A DNA stretch of 64,000 bases from Hirschia sp. (GTDB taxonomy: Bacteria > Pseudomonadota > Alphaproteobacteria > Caulobacterales > Hyphomonadaceae): positions 34,312 through 98,311 of the forward strand of contig PAQI01000005.1 in assembly GCA_002709235.1 (NCBI GenBank), written 5' to 3'. Of this stretch, positions 27,194 to 36,064 are shown one piece after another. The notes beneath the pieces are model-generated. The model was given only the letters and a program-made list of their open reading frames with translations. It did no database searches and was not told the DNA's origin. Both the position numbers and the translations under genes were made by a program. Positions within the stretch are counted from its first letter, which is position 1, and each line of letters begins with the position of its first letter.

Positions 27194-28099
27194 ATGTCTC
27201 TTCTGCCTTTTGATGACCGTGATGGATGGATCTGGCAGGACGGGGAGTTCGTCCCGTGGCGTGATGCCAAGGTCCATGTGCTTACCCATTCGCTGCATTA
27301 CGGGTCCGCCGTGTTCGAGGGTGAACGCGCTTATGATGGCAAGGTTTTCCGGACCGAAGAGCATTCCCGCCGCCTTTTGAGGTCGGCGGAATTACTGGAT
27401 TATTCCATTCCATATACTGCCGAGGAAATCACCCGGACCAAAGCCGAAGTGATGGACCGGATGGGGCTTGAAAACTGCTATGTGCGCGCATTTGCCTGGC
27501 GTGGATCGGAAATGATGGGTGTTGCCGCCCAGAACAACACGATCCATCTGGCCGTTGCGGCCTGGGAGTGGGGCGCATATTTCGCCGACAAGATGAAGGG
27601 CATCCGGGTCATGATGTCGCAATGGAAGCGGCCATCGCCGGAGACCATTCCCTGCGCCTCGAAGGCGGCGGGTCTTTACATGATCTGTACCATGTCCAAG
27701 CACAAGGCAGAGCAGGAAGGCTATGCCGACGCGCTGATGCTGGACTATCGTGGATTTGTCGCGGAGCTGACAGGTGCCAATGTCTTTTTCATCAATAATG
27801 GTGTGATCCATACGCCTCTGGCAGATTGCTTTCTGGATGGGATCACCCGCCGCACCGTGATCGGACTGGCGCGCCAGATGGGATATGAAGTTGTGGAACG
27901 CCGCATCCTGCCTGATGAGATCCCTTATTTTTCCGAAGTGTTCATCACGGGCTCAGCGGCCGAAGTGACCGCAGTTTCCGAAATTGCTGGTGCGACATTC
28001 AAACCAGGTGAGATCACGGCCAACCTCATGGAAGCCTATGACAAGGCGGTGCGTGGCAAGGTGCAATTGCCCGAGCTGGGGCCTGCCAACCAGGTCTGA
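27194..28099 (+). CDS. ilvE: Branched-chain amino acid aminotransferase
   Basis: IlvE catalyses the PLP-dependent last step of valine, leucine and isoleucine synthesis and the first of their breakdown. The 301-residue protein shows fold-type IV signatures: IWQDGEFVPWRDAKVHVLTHSLHYG, AVFEGERAYDGKVFR, the EHSRRLLRSA arginine segment, catalytic lysine in PCASKAAGLYM, and GFVAELTGANVFF. The ITGSAAEVTAVSEI region is the C-terminal PLP/substrate loop. The frame opens at 26594 opposite marR, but homologues start at the ATG at 27194. Confidence 0.94.
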   Translation: MSLLPFDDRDGWIWQDGEFVPWRDAKVHVLTHSLHYGSAVFEGERAYDGKVFRTEEHSRRLLRSAELLDYSIPYTAEEITRTKAEVMDRMGLENCYVRAFAWRGSEMMGVAAQNNTIHLAVAAWEWGAYFADKMKGIRVMMSQWKRPSPETIPCASKAAGLYMICTMSKHKAEQEGYADALMLDYRGFVAELTGANVFFINNGVIHTPLADCFLDGITRRTVIGLARQMGYEVVERRILPDEIPYFSEVFITGSAAEVTAVSEIAGATFKPGEITANLMEAYDKAVRGKVQLPELGPANQV

Positions 28100-28194
28100 T
28101 GCGACAAGTCGCGCAGCCATGACGAGCGCTTATTCCCAAGCGCATCGAAATAGGCTAGTCACGCAGCTGATCGATTAATTCCCGGAGGACCATC

Positions 28195-28275
28195 ATGGCC
28201 GCCTTTTACGCAATCCTTGCGACCTTTATTGTCTTTGGTGTGTTGAACATCCTTGAATACAAGCGTCTCGACTAA
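28195..28275 (+). CDS. 26-residue single-pass membrane small protein
   Basis: An 81-base frame encodes MAAFYAILATFIVFGVLN followed by ILEYKRLD. Residues 2-18 form one strongly hydrophobic segment, then a charged end with Glu, Lys, Arg and Asp. CCCGGAGGACC lies six bases before the ATG, a strong ribosome-binding site. It stands alone in the gap between ilvE and the Ca/Na antiporter gene, 49 bases upstream of the latter. The pattern is typical of small membrane proteins that bind a larger membrane partner. I believe I have seen similar very short proteins in related bacteria but cannot name a family. Confidence 0.72.
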   Translation: MAAFYAILATFIVFGVLNILEYKRLD

Positions 28276-28324
28276 CACCTGAACGCCTGAAGCTTTTCAC
28301 GGATTTCAGGTTAGGGGCCAATTT

Positions 28325-29308
28325 ATGCTTTCCCAGTTTGTCTGGCTTGCCGGCGGCATTCTCTTGCTGTTGTTTGCTGGCGATGCACTTGTGCGCGGAT
28401 CGGTTGCGGCTGCAATCCGCGCAGGTGTCTCTCCACTCATCGCAGGGATTGTGATCGTCGGCTTTGGCACATCCCTACCGGAGATGCTGGTGTCGGTTCA
28501 GGCCGGGCTCGAAGGTGCTCATTCGCTGGCGCATGGCAATATTGTCGGGTCGAACATCGCGAATCTTCTACTGGTGCTAGCGGTTCCGGCGATCATTTCT
28601 CCAATAGCCACACGCACATCAGGTCTGCGCCGATCAATAACCGCCACATTATTGGTGACGATCTTGTGGGTTGTGGTGACATTCTATTTCGGACTGAACC
28701 CCACAATCGGCGTGATCTTCCTGGGGCTGCTCTGCCTTTATGTGGGCTATATGGTTCTTTCCAACCGCTCTGAAATGGCGTCGGAAAGTGCCATCAGTAT
28801 CGAAGACCTCAAGGAAGAGGTCGGCGATATACAGATGCCGGTCTGGAAAATGATCGCATTTGTCCTGATCGGCCTGGTGGGGCTGTTTCTGGGGGCGCAA
28901 CTGACGATCAATTCCGGCGTCGCCATCGCGCAGGCACTGGGCGTATCGGAAGCGATTATCGGCCTGACTCTGCTGGCGGTTGGTACATCCTTGCCGGAAG
29001 TTGGGGCCGGTATTGCGGCCGCCATGCGCAAACAAAGTGATATGGCACTGGGCAATGTGGTCGGCTCCAACATGTTCAACCTGATGGGGGCCGGTGGTGC
29101 GGTCGCGCTGGTTGGCCAACAATCGCTGGGAGAGAGCTTTTTTGCCTTCAGTCACCCGGTCATGCTCGGCGCGACATTGCTGGTTGCCTTTTTCATATTC
29201 ACTCGCCTGAATATCGGTCGCATTGCCGGGATTGTTTTCCTGGTCGCCTATGCGGCTTATATATGGGGACTTGTGAATGGCTGGAGCATTCCTGCCATCA
29301 CAGGATGA
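28325..29308 (+). CDS. Calcium/sodium antiporter (YrbG-type CaCA family)
   Basis: This 327-residue inner-membrane exchanger has ten or so hydrophobic segments in two homologous halves. The paired alpha repeats are visible: GFGTSLPEMLVSVQAGLEGAHSLAHGNIVGSNIANLLLVL (in segments) in the first half and AVGTSLPEVGAGIAAAMRKQSDMALGNVVGSNMFNL in the second. The acidic residue in each LPE and the GNxVGSNxxN motif are the ion-binding elements. A cytosolic loop EDLKEEVGD separates the halves. Ions are assigned from family knowledge. Confidence 0.95.
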   Translation: MLSQFVWLAGGILLLLFAGDALVRGSVAAAIRAGVSPLIAGIVIVGFGTSLPEMLVSVQAGLEGAHSLAHGNIVGSNIANLLLVLAVPAIISPIATRTSGLRRSITATLLVTILWVVVTFYFGLNPTIGVIFLGLLCLYVGYMVLSNRSEMASESAISIEDLKEEVGDIQMPVWKMIAFVLIGLVGLFLGAQLTINSGVAIAQALGVSEAIIGLTLLAVGTSLPEVGAGIAAAMRKQSDMALGNVVGSNMFNLMGAGGAVALVGQQSLGESFFAFSHPVMLGATLLVAFFIFTRLNIGRIAGIVFLVAYAAYIWGLVNGWSIPAITG

Positions 29309-29342
29309 TCAGGCCCCTCGATCCTCACAGACAGGATTTGAT

Positions 29343-30104
29343 ATGCTAGAAAAACGCGCATTGGTTACAGGCTCAGGCCGAAGGCTGGGCCGCGCCATGG
29401 CTTGCGCGCTCGCAGAACGCGGCTGGTCTGTCGCCATCCACTATAACAGTTCCCAGCAAGGCGCGGATGAAACATTGCGGGCTGTGCGTGAAGCGGGTGG
29501 TGACGGCGCAATGGTTCAGGCAGACCTGAGTAGCGAGGCTGACGTTGAAGGTCTTGTTGATCGCGCTGTGGAGGGCCTTGGAGGCCCATTGGGGCTGTTG
29601 ATCAACAATGCATCGACCTTCGAAGCCGACACATTGAAGGATCATTCCCGGCAGGACTGGGATTATCACATGCAGGTCAATCTGCGGGCACCGGTGAGGC
29701 TGACACAGGCTTTTGCTGCACAGTGCGCTCCAGACAGTCAGGGACTGGTCGTGAACATGATCGACCAGCGCGTGTTGAAGCTCAATCCGAATTTCTTCTC
29801 CTACACGCTGTCAAAGTCGGCGCTGTATACCGCAACCACCACAATGGCGCAGGCGCTTGCTCCCAACATTCGAGTCAATGGCATCGGGCCAGGCCCGACC
29901 ATGCGCAATGCGCGCCAGTCCGAACAGGATTTCAGGGCCCAGAAACAGGCAACGCTGACAGAGCAGGGGTCGCCCCCGGGAGAAATCATCCGCGCGCTTT
30001 TGTATCTGATTGATGCCCAGGCCGTCACAGGCCAGATGATTGCTGTGGATGGCGGTCAACACCTCATATGGCAGACGCCGGATATCATGGACATAACGGA
30101 ATGA
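29343..30104 (+). CDS. Short-chain dehydrogenase, probable pteridine/dihydrofolate reductase type
   Basis: This 253-residue Rossmann enzyme shows the NADP motif VTGSGRRLGRAMA; an Arg-rich turn like this is usual in pteridine reductases (FolM/PTR1 type). NNAS is at about residue 85, and the catalytic Tyr and Lys are in FSYTLSKSALY. INPNxx-type nucleotide side NGIGPGPTM follows. It overlaps the folB start by four bases (ATGA), so a role in pteridine or folate metabolism (for example dihydromonapterin reduction) is a good inference. The frame opens earlier at 29277, but ATG 29343 fits the family. Confidence 0.88.
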   Translation: MLEKRALVTGSGRRLGRAMACALAERGWSVAIHYNSSQQGADETLRAVREAGGDGAMVQADLSSEADVEGLVDRAVEGLGGPLGLLINNASTFEADTLKDHSRQDWDYHMQVNLRAPVRLTQAFAAQCAPDSQGLVVNMIDQRVLKLNPNFFSYTLSKSALYTATTTMAQALAPNIRVNGIGPGPTMRNARQSEQDFRAQKQATLTEQGSPPGEIIRALLYLIDAQAVTGQMIAVDGGQHLIWQTPDIMDITE

Positions 30105-30508
30105 GTCAGATGACGAAGAAGACGACCACTGACCAATATGTTCCACTGGAGCGCGACCCGGAACTGACCGAGGTTTTTGTCGAGAACATCGAACTTCCAG
30201 CGCGCATCGGTGTTTACGCACATGAACATGGTCGTACCCAACCATTAGTGGTGACAGTTCGTGCCTGGGCAAAGATCACACCGCAGAAAGATGCGCTTTC
30301 GGAGACTGTGAACTATCGGGTCTTTGTCGACAATGCTGCTGAGCTTGCCAGCACCGGACATTTCGATCTGGTTGAAACCTTTATCAACCAGCTTGCTGAC
30401 CGCTTGATGGCGCATACCCAGATCGTCGCCTTGTCCATCCGCGCCAGTAAGCCTGAAGCCATCGAGAATGCATCACATGCCGGTGCTGCGATCTTCCGCA
30501 GGCGCTAG
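30101..30508 (+). CDS. folB: Dihydroneopterin aldolase
   Basis: FolB converts dihydroneopterin to hydroxymethyl-dihydropterin and glycolaldehyde in folate synthesis. The 135-residue sequence shows VFVENIELPARIGVYAHEHGRTQPLVVTVRAW (in segments), where the catalytic tyrosine is that of GVYAHE, then ETVNYRVFVD, HFDLVETFINQLADRLM and the lysine-containing LSIRASKPEAI. The start overlaps the reductase gene upstream, suggesting translational coupling. There is an N-terminal extension of about 20 residues relative to the shortest homologues. Confidence 0.93.
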   Translation: MSQMTKKTTTDQYVPLERDPELTEVFVENIELPARIGVYAHEHGRTQPLVVTVRAWAKITPQKDALSETVNYRVFVDNAAELASTGHFDLVETFINQLADRLMAHTQIVALSIRASKPEAIENASHAGAAIFRRR

Positions 30509-30535
30509 ACAGCTTCAAGTGGGCAGCTTGATGTG

Positions 30536-31045
30536 TCAGCTTAGATTGCGCAGATCAGCAGGTGTTATGAATGAGGCGAGATCCCAATCGTCTTGAGCGC
30601 TATCCATTCTTTGCAAGACTGCCATTGAAGCCGTGGGAAAAGATCTTCGCATATTGCTGGCAAGAATCGACCCCATGGGGCTGAGACGTGTCGCGAGTTC
30701 ACGCGTGCCTGGATTATGTGCGATCATCATCACCTTGGATGCGCCGGTTTCGGCAGCAGCCTGAACTGCGAGAGACAGCATTCTGTTGGGTTCAGCCAGG
30801 TACAGCTCACCGCGAAACTCAACCGAAATGCCGGAATACATGTCTTCGACGGCTTCAAGTGTCTGGCGACACCGCCGTGCAGTCGAGCATAATATCAGAT
30901 CTGGTTGTCCGCCACGCGCCAATGTTGCGCGGGCAACGCGAGGCGCATCATCCCAGCCCTGAAGCGCGAGGGCGCGATCATGGTCTTCTAGTCCCAGTCG
31001 TGACGGTTCGGCCTTGGCATGCCGGAACAGGATCAATTGGCGCAT
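30536..31045 (-). CDS. SixA-type histidine phosphatase
   Basis: This 169-residue protein belongs to the histidine phosphatase superfamily. The N-terminal LILFRHAKAEPS carries the RHA catalytic histidine; the second catalytic His is in MMIAHNPGTREL. LILCSTARRCRQTLEAV is the expected second arginine segment. SixA-like proteins dephosphorylate phosphohistidine on phosphotransfer or PTS proteins, but the substrate here is unknown. It is convergent with folB and divergent from the hybrid kinase. Confidence 0.9.
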   Translation of the reverse strand: MRQLILFRHAKAEPSRLGLEDHDRALALQGWDDAPRVARATLARGGQPDLILCSTARRCRQTLEAVEDMYSGISVEFRGELYLAEPNRMLSLAVQAAAETGASKVMMIAHNPGTRELATRLSPMGSILASNMRRSFPTASMAVLQRMDSAQDDWDLASFITPADLRNLS

Positions 31046-31435
31046 GTGGTTCCGTTATGGGAGATCAGTCGACAGTGCCTTGGCAGGCGTGCTCTGATAA
31101 TGATTGTCACAGTCCAGCGCCGACTGGTCAACGTGCTAAACGTGACAGTCTTTTGTCAGGACCGTCCGACAAGGCCTGAAATGGCATTTTGCACCCGACA
31201 AACAGCGCGTGATTGTCGCTTCAACTTGAGGAAGAATCAGTGCTTGTTGTCGCCAAGTTACCGGGGGGTGAGACATTCAACTCAGCAAATATTACTGAAT
31301 CAGAGACCGTATAGGCGAGCCTTTACGACGCGGCTCAGGTAAAGCGCGACCTTTTTGGGGCTGGTCGCAAGCAGAACTACCAATTAAGGACACTGTTTCC
31401 AATACAGGAGACCGGGCCTTTCCAGATGGCTTGAA
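31046..31435. other. Intergenic region between sixA-like and hybrid kinase genes
   Basis: About 390 bases lie between two divergent genes. I see no open frame with a good ribosome-binding site and no RNA gene. A few short dyads occur (for example around 31115), without T runs. The promoter of the hybrid kinase gene must lie here. Confidence 0.45.
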
Positions 31436-33490
31436 ATGAAGAATTTGAGAATTCAGTTTTCAACAGCCTGGCTGGTTCTTGCAGCCATAGTGACCGGAGC
31501 AGGTGCACGGATCGGTGCATTGTCGCTTGAATCGGCGATTGATGGCATGCCATTGATTCATTTGCCGGTTGCTGTGCTTGTTTCCTTGCTGTTCATGGCA
31601 CCGCGCACAATGAGTTGGGATCGATCATTGATCCTGGCGGCATACGCAATCGGCGGCGTGCTGGCCTTTTTGAAAATCGGGTTCGACGCTGCTCCCTGGT
31701 TGATCCTGGAAATTCTGGAAGTTCTTCTGATCCAGAAATTATGCCAGAAATATTGCGACGAAGGCGTGTCGCAGAATGTTCCCGCCACGCTCGTTTATTT
31801 CAGTATCGCAACCGTGTTTGCCTGCTGCATTTTTGCGGTAGTCGGGTTTGGTGTAACCATCACGGTGTTTGGTGCGGATCTGATCACGGCGTCCCGGAAT
31901 TCCATCGGCTGGGCGATGTCTCATATGGCGGCTTTCCTGACGATCACGCCGTTTGTCCTCATGTGGATATCTCCACAACGCCGGGCTTTGCTGCGGGAAA
32001 CCAGGCATCAACCCATCCTGTTCCTGACATTTTTGATGACAGGTGTGGTGGTTGTTCTGATCAGCGTTGCCGGACAACCACTGCTGTTTGCAGACCAGAT
32101 GAATCTGCCTGTATCGTTGTGGTTGTTGTTCCTGATGGCACCCGGCGCGGTATTTGCGGCCTATCGTATCGGGATTTTTTCCAATCTCCTGATCATGATG
32201 ACCTGCTCACTTCTGGCGATGGCATTGGCGTCATCTCGCATGGGTGCTTTTTCGGCCATGGACCCAAATCTCCTGCGCCTCATGCTCACCATGGGAACGT
32301 TGAGCAATCTACTGATCATGGGTTACGTGAAGATGTTGCTCCACGCTTTGGCTGAAGCAGAAAATGCCAGCAGTGATCGCAATCGCTTTCTTGCTTCTAT
32401 CGGTCATGAACTGCGATCCAGCCTGACCGGGGTGATCGGTGCTGCAGAATTGCTCCAGAAGGAGATGCCGGAAGACGCAGATCCGCAAGGCAGGCTCGGC
32501 CTCATACAGCGCACCGGCGTTCTGATGAGCCGGCTGGTCGAGGATGCAGTGGAATATTCCCAGCTTGATGACGAAGGTTTCGAACTTTCTCCAGTTGATT
32601 TTTCGCTCGCTGATGCAACACGCGATTCAGCCGAGCTATTCAGGCAGCGGCTCAATGACAAAGGCGTGAAACTGATCCTTGATGTAGGTGATCTCGACGA
32701 GATCCCCCTTCATGCCGACAGCGCACGTATTCGACAGGTGCTGATCAACCTTATTTCCAATGCCAGCAAGTTCACCAGCTCTGGTGAAGTCAAACTGACA
32801 CTGCGCGCCAGGCCCAAGGGTGATGTCTGGGTCGCTTGTGAAGTCGAGGTCGCAGATACTGGTCCCGGTGTACCGGACAACAAGAAGCGCGACATCTTTC
32901 AGGCTTTTTCCCGATCCAGTGCAGATGCCGGCGGTGGGCTTGGATTGGGGTTGGCGATATCCCGCGATATAGCCCATGCCATGCAGGGCTCATTATCCGT
33001 ATTTGATAGAGAAAACGGTGGAGCAATATTCCGCTTCAAATTCGTTGCTGAACGTGCGCGATCACCTGAAACGGTACTTGGGCAGGAAACTATGCCGGCC
33101 GGGAATGTTCCATATCCGGCACGTTCTGTCCTTGTCGCGGATGACAATAATGCCAGCCGCATCATTCTGGAAGCCATGCTGAAAGCTGCAGGGCACCGTG
33201 TGACGGGTGTTGAAAACGGGCTGGAAGCGGTCAACAAGATGAAGACCGAATCATTCGACCTCGTTCTTCTGGACATGCACATGCCGTTGATGAGCGGGCC
33301 GGTTGCGATCAACGAGATCCGCAGAATGGAAAATGGTCGCGTCGGCACGCCAATTCTCGTGGTCTCGGGCAATGAGGGCGATCAGGTGCGCGAACAGCTG
33401 CGGCAATTGGGTGCGGTGGGTCTCGTTACAAAGCCGTTTTCTGCAGAAAACCTGCTACAGGCAGTCAACGCCGCGCTGGCAACGCAATAG
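31436..33490 (+). CDS. Membrane hybrid histidine kinase with MASE1-like sensor and receiver domain
   Basis: This 684-residue protein has an N-terminal membrane domain of about eight hydrophobic segments (residues 8-305) that resembles MASE1. The dimerisation/phosphoacceptor region carries His324 in ASIGHELRSSLTGVIGAAELL. The ATPase domain has INLISNASKFTSSGEV, VEVADTGPGVPD and GGGLGLGLAI. The C-terminal receiver domain starts near 560, with the acidic residues in VADDNNASRIIL, phosphoacceptor Asp613 in LVLLDMHMPLM, and the lysine in VTKPFSAENLL. No output regulator is adjacent, so signalling probably passes to a separate phosphotransfer protein. Confidence 0.92.
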   Translation: MKNLRIQFSTAWLVLAAIVTGAGARIGALSLESAIDGMPLIHLPVAVLVSLLFMAPRTMSWDRSLILAAYAIGGVLAFLKIGFDAAPWLILEILEVLLIQKLCQKYCDEGVSQNVPATLVYFSIATVFACCIFAVVGFGVTITVFGADLITASRNSIGWAMSHMAAFLTITPFVLMWISPQRRALLRETRHQPILFLTFLMTGVVVVLISVAGQPLLFADQMNLPVSLWLLFLMAPGAVFAAYRIGIFSNLLIMMTCSLLAMALASSRMGAFSAMDPNLLRLMLTMGTLSNLLIMGYVKMLLHALAEAENASSDRNRFLASIGHELRSSLTGVIGAAELLQKEMPEDADPQGRLGLIQRTGVLMSRLVEDAVEYSQLDDEGFELSPVDFSLADATRDSAELFRQRLNDKGVKLILDVGDLDEIPLHADSARIRQVLINLISNASKFTSSGEVKLTLRARPKGDVWVACEVEVADTGPGVPDNKKRDIFQAFSRSSADAGGGLGLGLAISRDIAHAMQGSLSVFDRENGGAIFRFKFVAERARSPETVLGQETMPAGNVPYPARSVLVADDNNASRIILEAMLKAAGHRVTGVENGLEAVNKMKTESFDLVLLDMHMPLMSGPVAINEIRRMENGRVGTPILVVSGNEGDQVREQLRQLGAVGLVTKPFSAENLLQAVNAALATQ

Positions 33491-33563
33491 CCGCAGGGCT
33501 GGAATTGCGGATTGACCCCGTCAGTTCAACCACTTAGCCATGTCAGCCATGTGGGAGAAGTAA

Positions 33564-35168
33564 ATGAGATATCTGCCGTTTTTGCTGGTGCTTGCAGCCT
33601 TTGGTCTCTTCTTGTGGGGCGCACAAAGCTGGGTGTGGTTCTATATCCCCGCAGGCGTCTTTGGACTGCTTGGACTGATCGGCATCTATGATCTCGTCCA
33701 GACCAGACATGCGCTCTGGCGAAATTTTCCGCTGTTGGCCCGCACGCGCTGGCTCGCCGAGGAGCTTCGTCCCTTCCTGCGCTCCTATATCGTCGAGAGC
33801 GAGACTGAAGGTCGCCCCTTCAATCATGAAGACCGGGCGATGGTCTATCGCCGGGCCAAGGATGTGGCGTCCGTTGAACCGTTTGGCAGCCATCTGGATA
33901 TTGATAAGCCGCCTTATGAATGGGTGGCGCATTCCATAAGTGCCAAAACAGCACCGGGTCATGATTTTCGCGTGCTGGTCGGGGGCAAGCAATGCAAGCA
34001 ACCTTATGATTGCAGCGTCCTGAATATCTCGGCGATGAGCTTCGGGGCCCTGGGCGCGCGGGCTATCGAGTCGCTCAATCGTGGGGCTGCCATGGGTCAT
34101 TTCTATCACGATACAGGCGAAGGCGGTGTGTCGCGATATCACCGGATAGGCGGCGGTGACCTGGTCTGGGAGATCGGGTCGGGCTACTTTGGATGCCGTG
34201 CGGATGACGGCAGTTTCGATGCGGACAAGTTCGCCAGGACAGCTACCGATCCGCAGATACGGATGATCGAACTCAAATTGTCTCAGGGCGCAAAGCCGGG
34301 TCATGGCGGTGTCTTGCCGGGCCATAAGGTCAGTGCCGAAATTGCCGAGGCGCGAGGTATAGCTATGGGGCAGACCTGCGTGTCACCGCCACATCATTCG
34401 GCCTTTTCCACGCCACGAGAATTGCTGGAGTTCATCCAGAAACTCAGGGATCTCAGCGGTGGCAAGCCAACCGGGTTCAAGCTCTGCATCGGTCATCGCT
34501 GGGAATTTCTTGCAATCGTGAAGGCGATGCTGGAGACCGGGATCAAGCCGGATTACATCGTTGTGGATGGCGCGGAGGGCGGAACAGGGGCAGCCCCTGC
34601 CGAATTCCTCGACCATGTCGGTGCACCCCTGCGAGACGGGCTTGTGTTCGTGCGCAACGCCCTTGTCGGAGCGGGGCTGCGCGATGAAATCCGCATCGCT
34701 GCTTCGGGCAAGTTGTTGTCAGCCTTTTCCATCGCCAGCACCATGGCGATTGGGGCAGACTGGGTAAATACAGCGCGCGGCTTCATGTTCTCTCTTGGCT
34801 GTATCCAGTCCCTGCAATGTCACACAAATCGTTGCCCGACCGGCATTGCCACGCAGGACGCTGGCCGTCAGCGCGGGCTGGTCGTCTCCGACAAGGCCAA
34901 ACGTATCGCCCAGTTTCACAAGAATACGCTGCATGCATTGGCAGAAGTGGTTGGCGCTGCCGGGTGCACCCATCCGTCGCAACTCAAACCAGCGCATATC
35001 ACCCACCGTGTCACAGCGGATCTCGCACATCCCGCGGATGAGGTTTACAAGCTGCTCACGCCCGGCCAATTGCTGACAGAGCCAGACAAGACCCATCTGG
35101 CCAGTGACTGGAACCGCGCACAGATTGATAGCTTTGAGCCGTCTCTCCAGTCGGCACCTGTCGCATGA
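33564..35168 (+). CDS. FMN-binding glutamate-synthase-family protein
   Basis: This 534-residue protein carries the FMN-binding domain of the glutamate synthase large subunit without the glutaminase domain, after two N-terminal membrane segments (residues 4-48). Visible motifs are CSVLNISAMSFGALGARAI, GEGGVSRYH, SQGAKPGHGGVLPGHKVSAEIA (in segments), VDGAEGGTGAAPAEFLDHVG and the iron-sulfur-like CHTNRCPTGIATQ. Such stand-alone proteins are widespread, and their electron donor and true substrate are unclear. It overlaps the next gene by four bases. Confidence 0.9.
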   Translation: MRYLPFLLVLAAFGLFLWGAQSWVWFYIPAGVFGLLGLIGIYDLVQTRHALWRNFPLLARTRWLAEELRPFLRSYIVESETEGRPFNHEDRAMVYRRAKDVASVEPFGSHLDIDKPPYEWVAHSISAKTAPGHDFRVLVGGKQCKQPYDCSVLNISAMSFGALGARAIESLNRGAAMGHFYHDTGEGGVSRYHRIGGGDLVWEIGSGYFGCRADDGSFDADKFARTATDPQIRMIELKLSQGAKPGHGGVLPGHKVSAEIAEARGIAMGQTCVSPPHHSAFSTPRELLEFIQKLRDLSGGKPTGFKLCIGHRWEFLAIVKAMLETGIKPDYIVVDGAEGGTGAAPAEFLDHVGAPLRDGLVFVRNALVGAGLRDEIRIAASGKLLSAFSIASTMAIGADWVNTARGFMFSLGCIQSLQCHTNRCPTGIATQDAGRQRGLVVSDKAKRIAQFHKNTLHALAEVVGAAGCTHPSQLKPAHITHRVTADLAHPADEVYKLLTPGQLLTEPDKTHLASDWNRAQIDSFEPSLQSAPVA

Positions 35169-36064
35169 AGATGTTGTCTGCATCACGCTTTTGGCAATGG
35201 TGCAGGAAGAAGCCATTTGCGGCGTTTACATTGGCAATCATTCTGCTGGTTGCGCTGGCAACGCTATATGGCGTGACCCGACCCGCGCGCCATGATCGGG
35301 ATTGGGTCGACCACCTGTCCCGCTTGCCGCATGTGAATCAGGCCCAGGATGTCTTTGCTGTCGTCCCGCTACGTGACTGGACCTATGATGCCAATGGTCC
35401 GGTTGCTCAGCACTGGATAGATACGCCGCAGGAATATGCCGTCGATCAATTGCGAAATGTCTGGCTGATGGTCGAACCCCATCCGGGGTTGGAGGCGATG
35501 GCGCACACACTCGTCCTGTTCGAATTCGCCGATGACCGTCTATTGGGCCTGACCATAGAAGCACGCCGCGAAAAGGACGAAGGCTTCGATGCCTTCTGGG
35601 GCAATTGGGGCCGGTTTGAACTGATTTATGTATGGGCCAGCGCACGTGACCTGCTCACTCGCCGCGCGGTCTATCTGGACCATGATGTGCAGGTGTTCCC
35701 GCTGACATTGACCGATGACCAGCGAACCGATTTCCTGCATGCAGTGCTGGCAGAAACAGAGCGGATCGAAGCGAGACCACGGCTTTACAATACGCTGTTT
35801 TCCAACTGCACCAATGAACTGGCCAAAGCGGCAAGGCTGGATTGGGATCCGGCCTTTGTGACGACAGGCCATGCCGCGTCGCGTCTGCATGAGATGGGGG
35901 TTATTCCGCCATCGGATGAACCTTTCGCGCTGGTGCGTCAGCGCGCGAGCATTGCCGATGATCTCAAACTGCTGAACCTCTTGCCACCGGCCAGTTTCGA
36001 TGCGGCATTTCTCACATTGCTCCGAGCGCGAAGTGCCAGAAACCCGGCCACCGGAACCGGTTAG
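35165..36064 (+). CDS. DUF4105 (Lnb-like N-terminal) protein
   Basis: This 299-residue protein has one N-terminal membrane segment or uncleaved signal (residues 18-40) and a periplasmic domain matching DUF4105. Landmarks are VDQLRNVWLMVEPHPGLEAMAHTLVLFEF (in segments), LTIEARREKDEGFD, YVWASARDLLTRRAVYLDHDVQVFPL, and the conserved LYNTLFSNCTNELAKAA, which contains a cysteine/asparagine cluster. DUF4105 is related to the periplasmic part of outer-membrane Lnb-type proteins; function is not established. Its start overlaps the upstream stop (ATGA). Confidence 0.87.
   Translation: MKMLSASRFWQWCRKKPFAAFTLAIILLVALATLYGVTRPARHDRDWVDHLSRLPHVNQAQDVFAVVPLRDWTYDANGPVAQHWIDTPQEYAVDQLRNVWLMVEPHPGLEAMAHTLVLFEFADDRLLGLTIEARREKDEGFDAFWGNWGRFELIYVWASARDLLTRRAVYLDHDVQVFPLTLTDDQRTDFLHAVLAETERIEARPRLYNTLFSNCTNELAKAARLDWDPAFVTTGHAASRLHEMGVIPPSDEPFALVRQRASIADDLKLLNLLPPASFDAAFLTLLRARSARNPATGTG

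Noticed and set aside
31615-32355. Plus-strand frame inside the hybrid kinase gene
   Set aside because: It is an out-of-frame reading of the membrane domain; the kinase frame has clear domains throughout.
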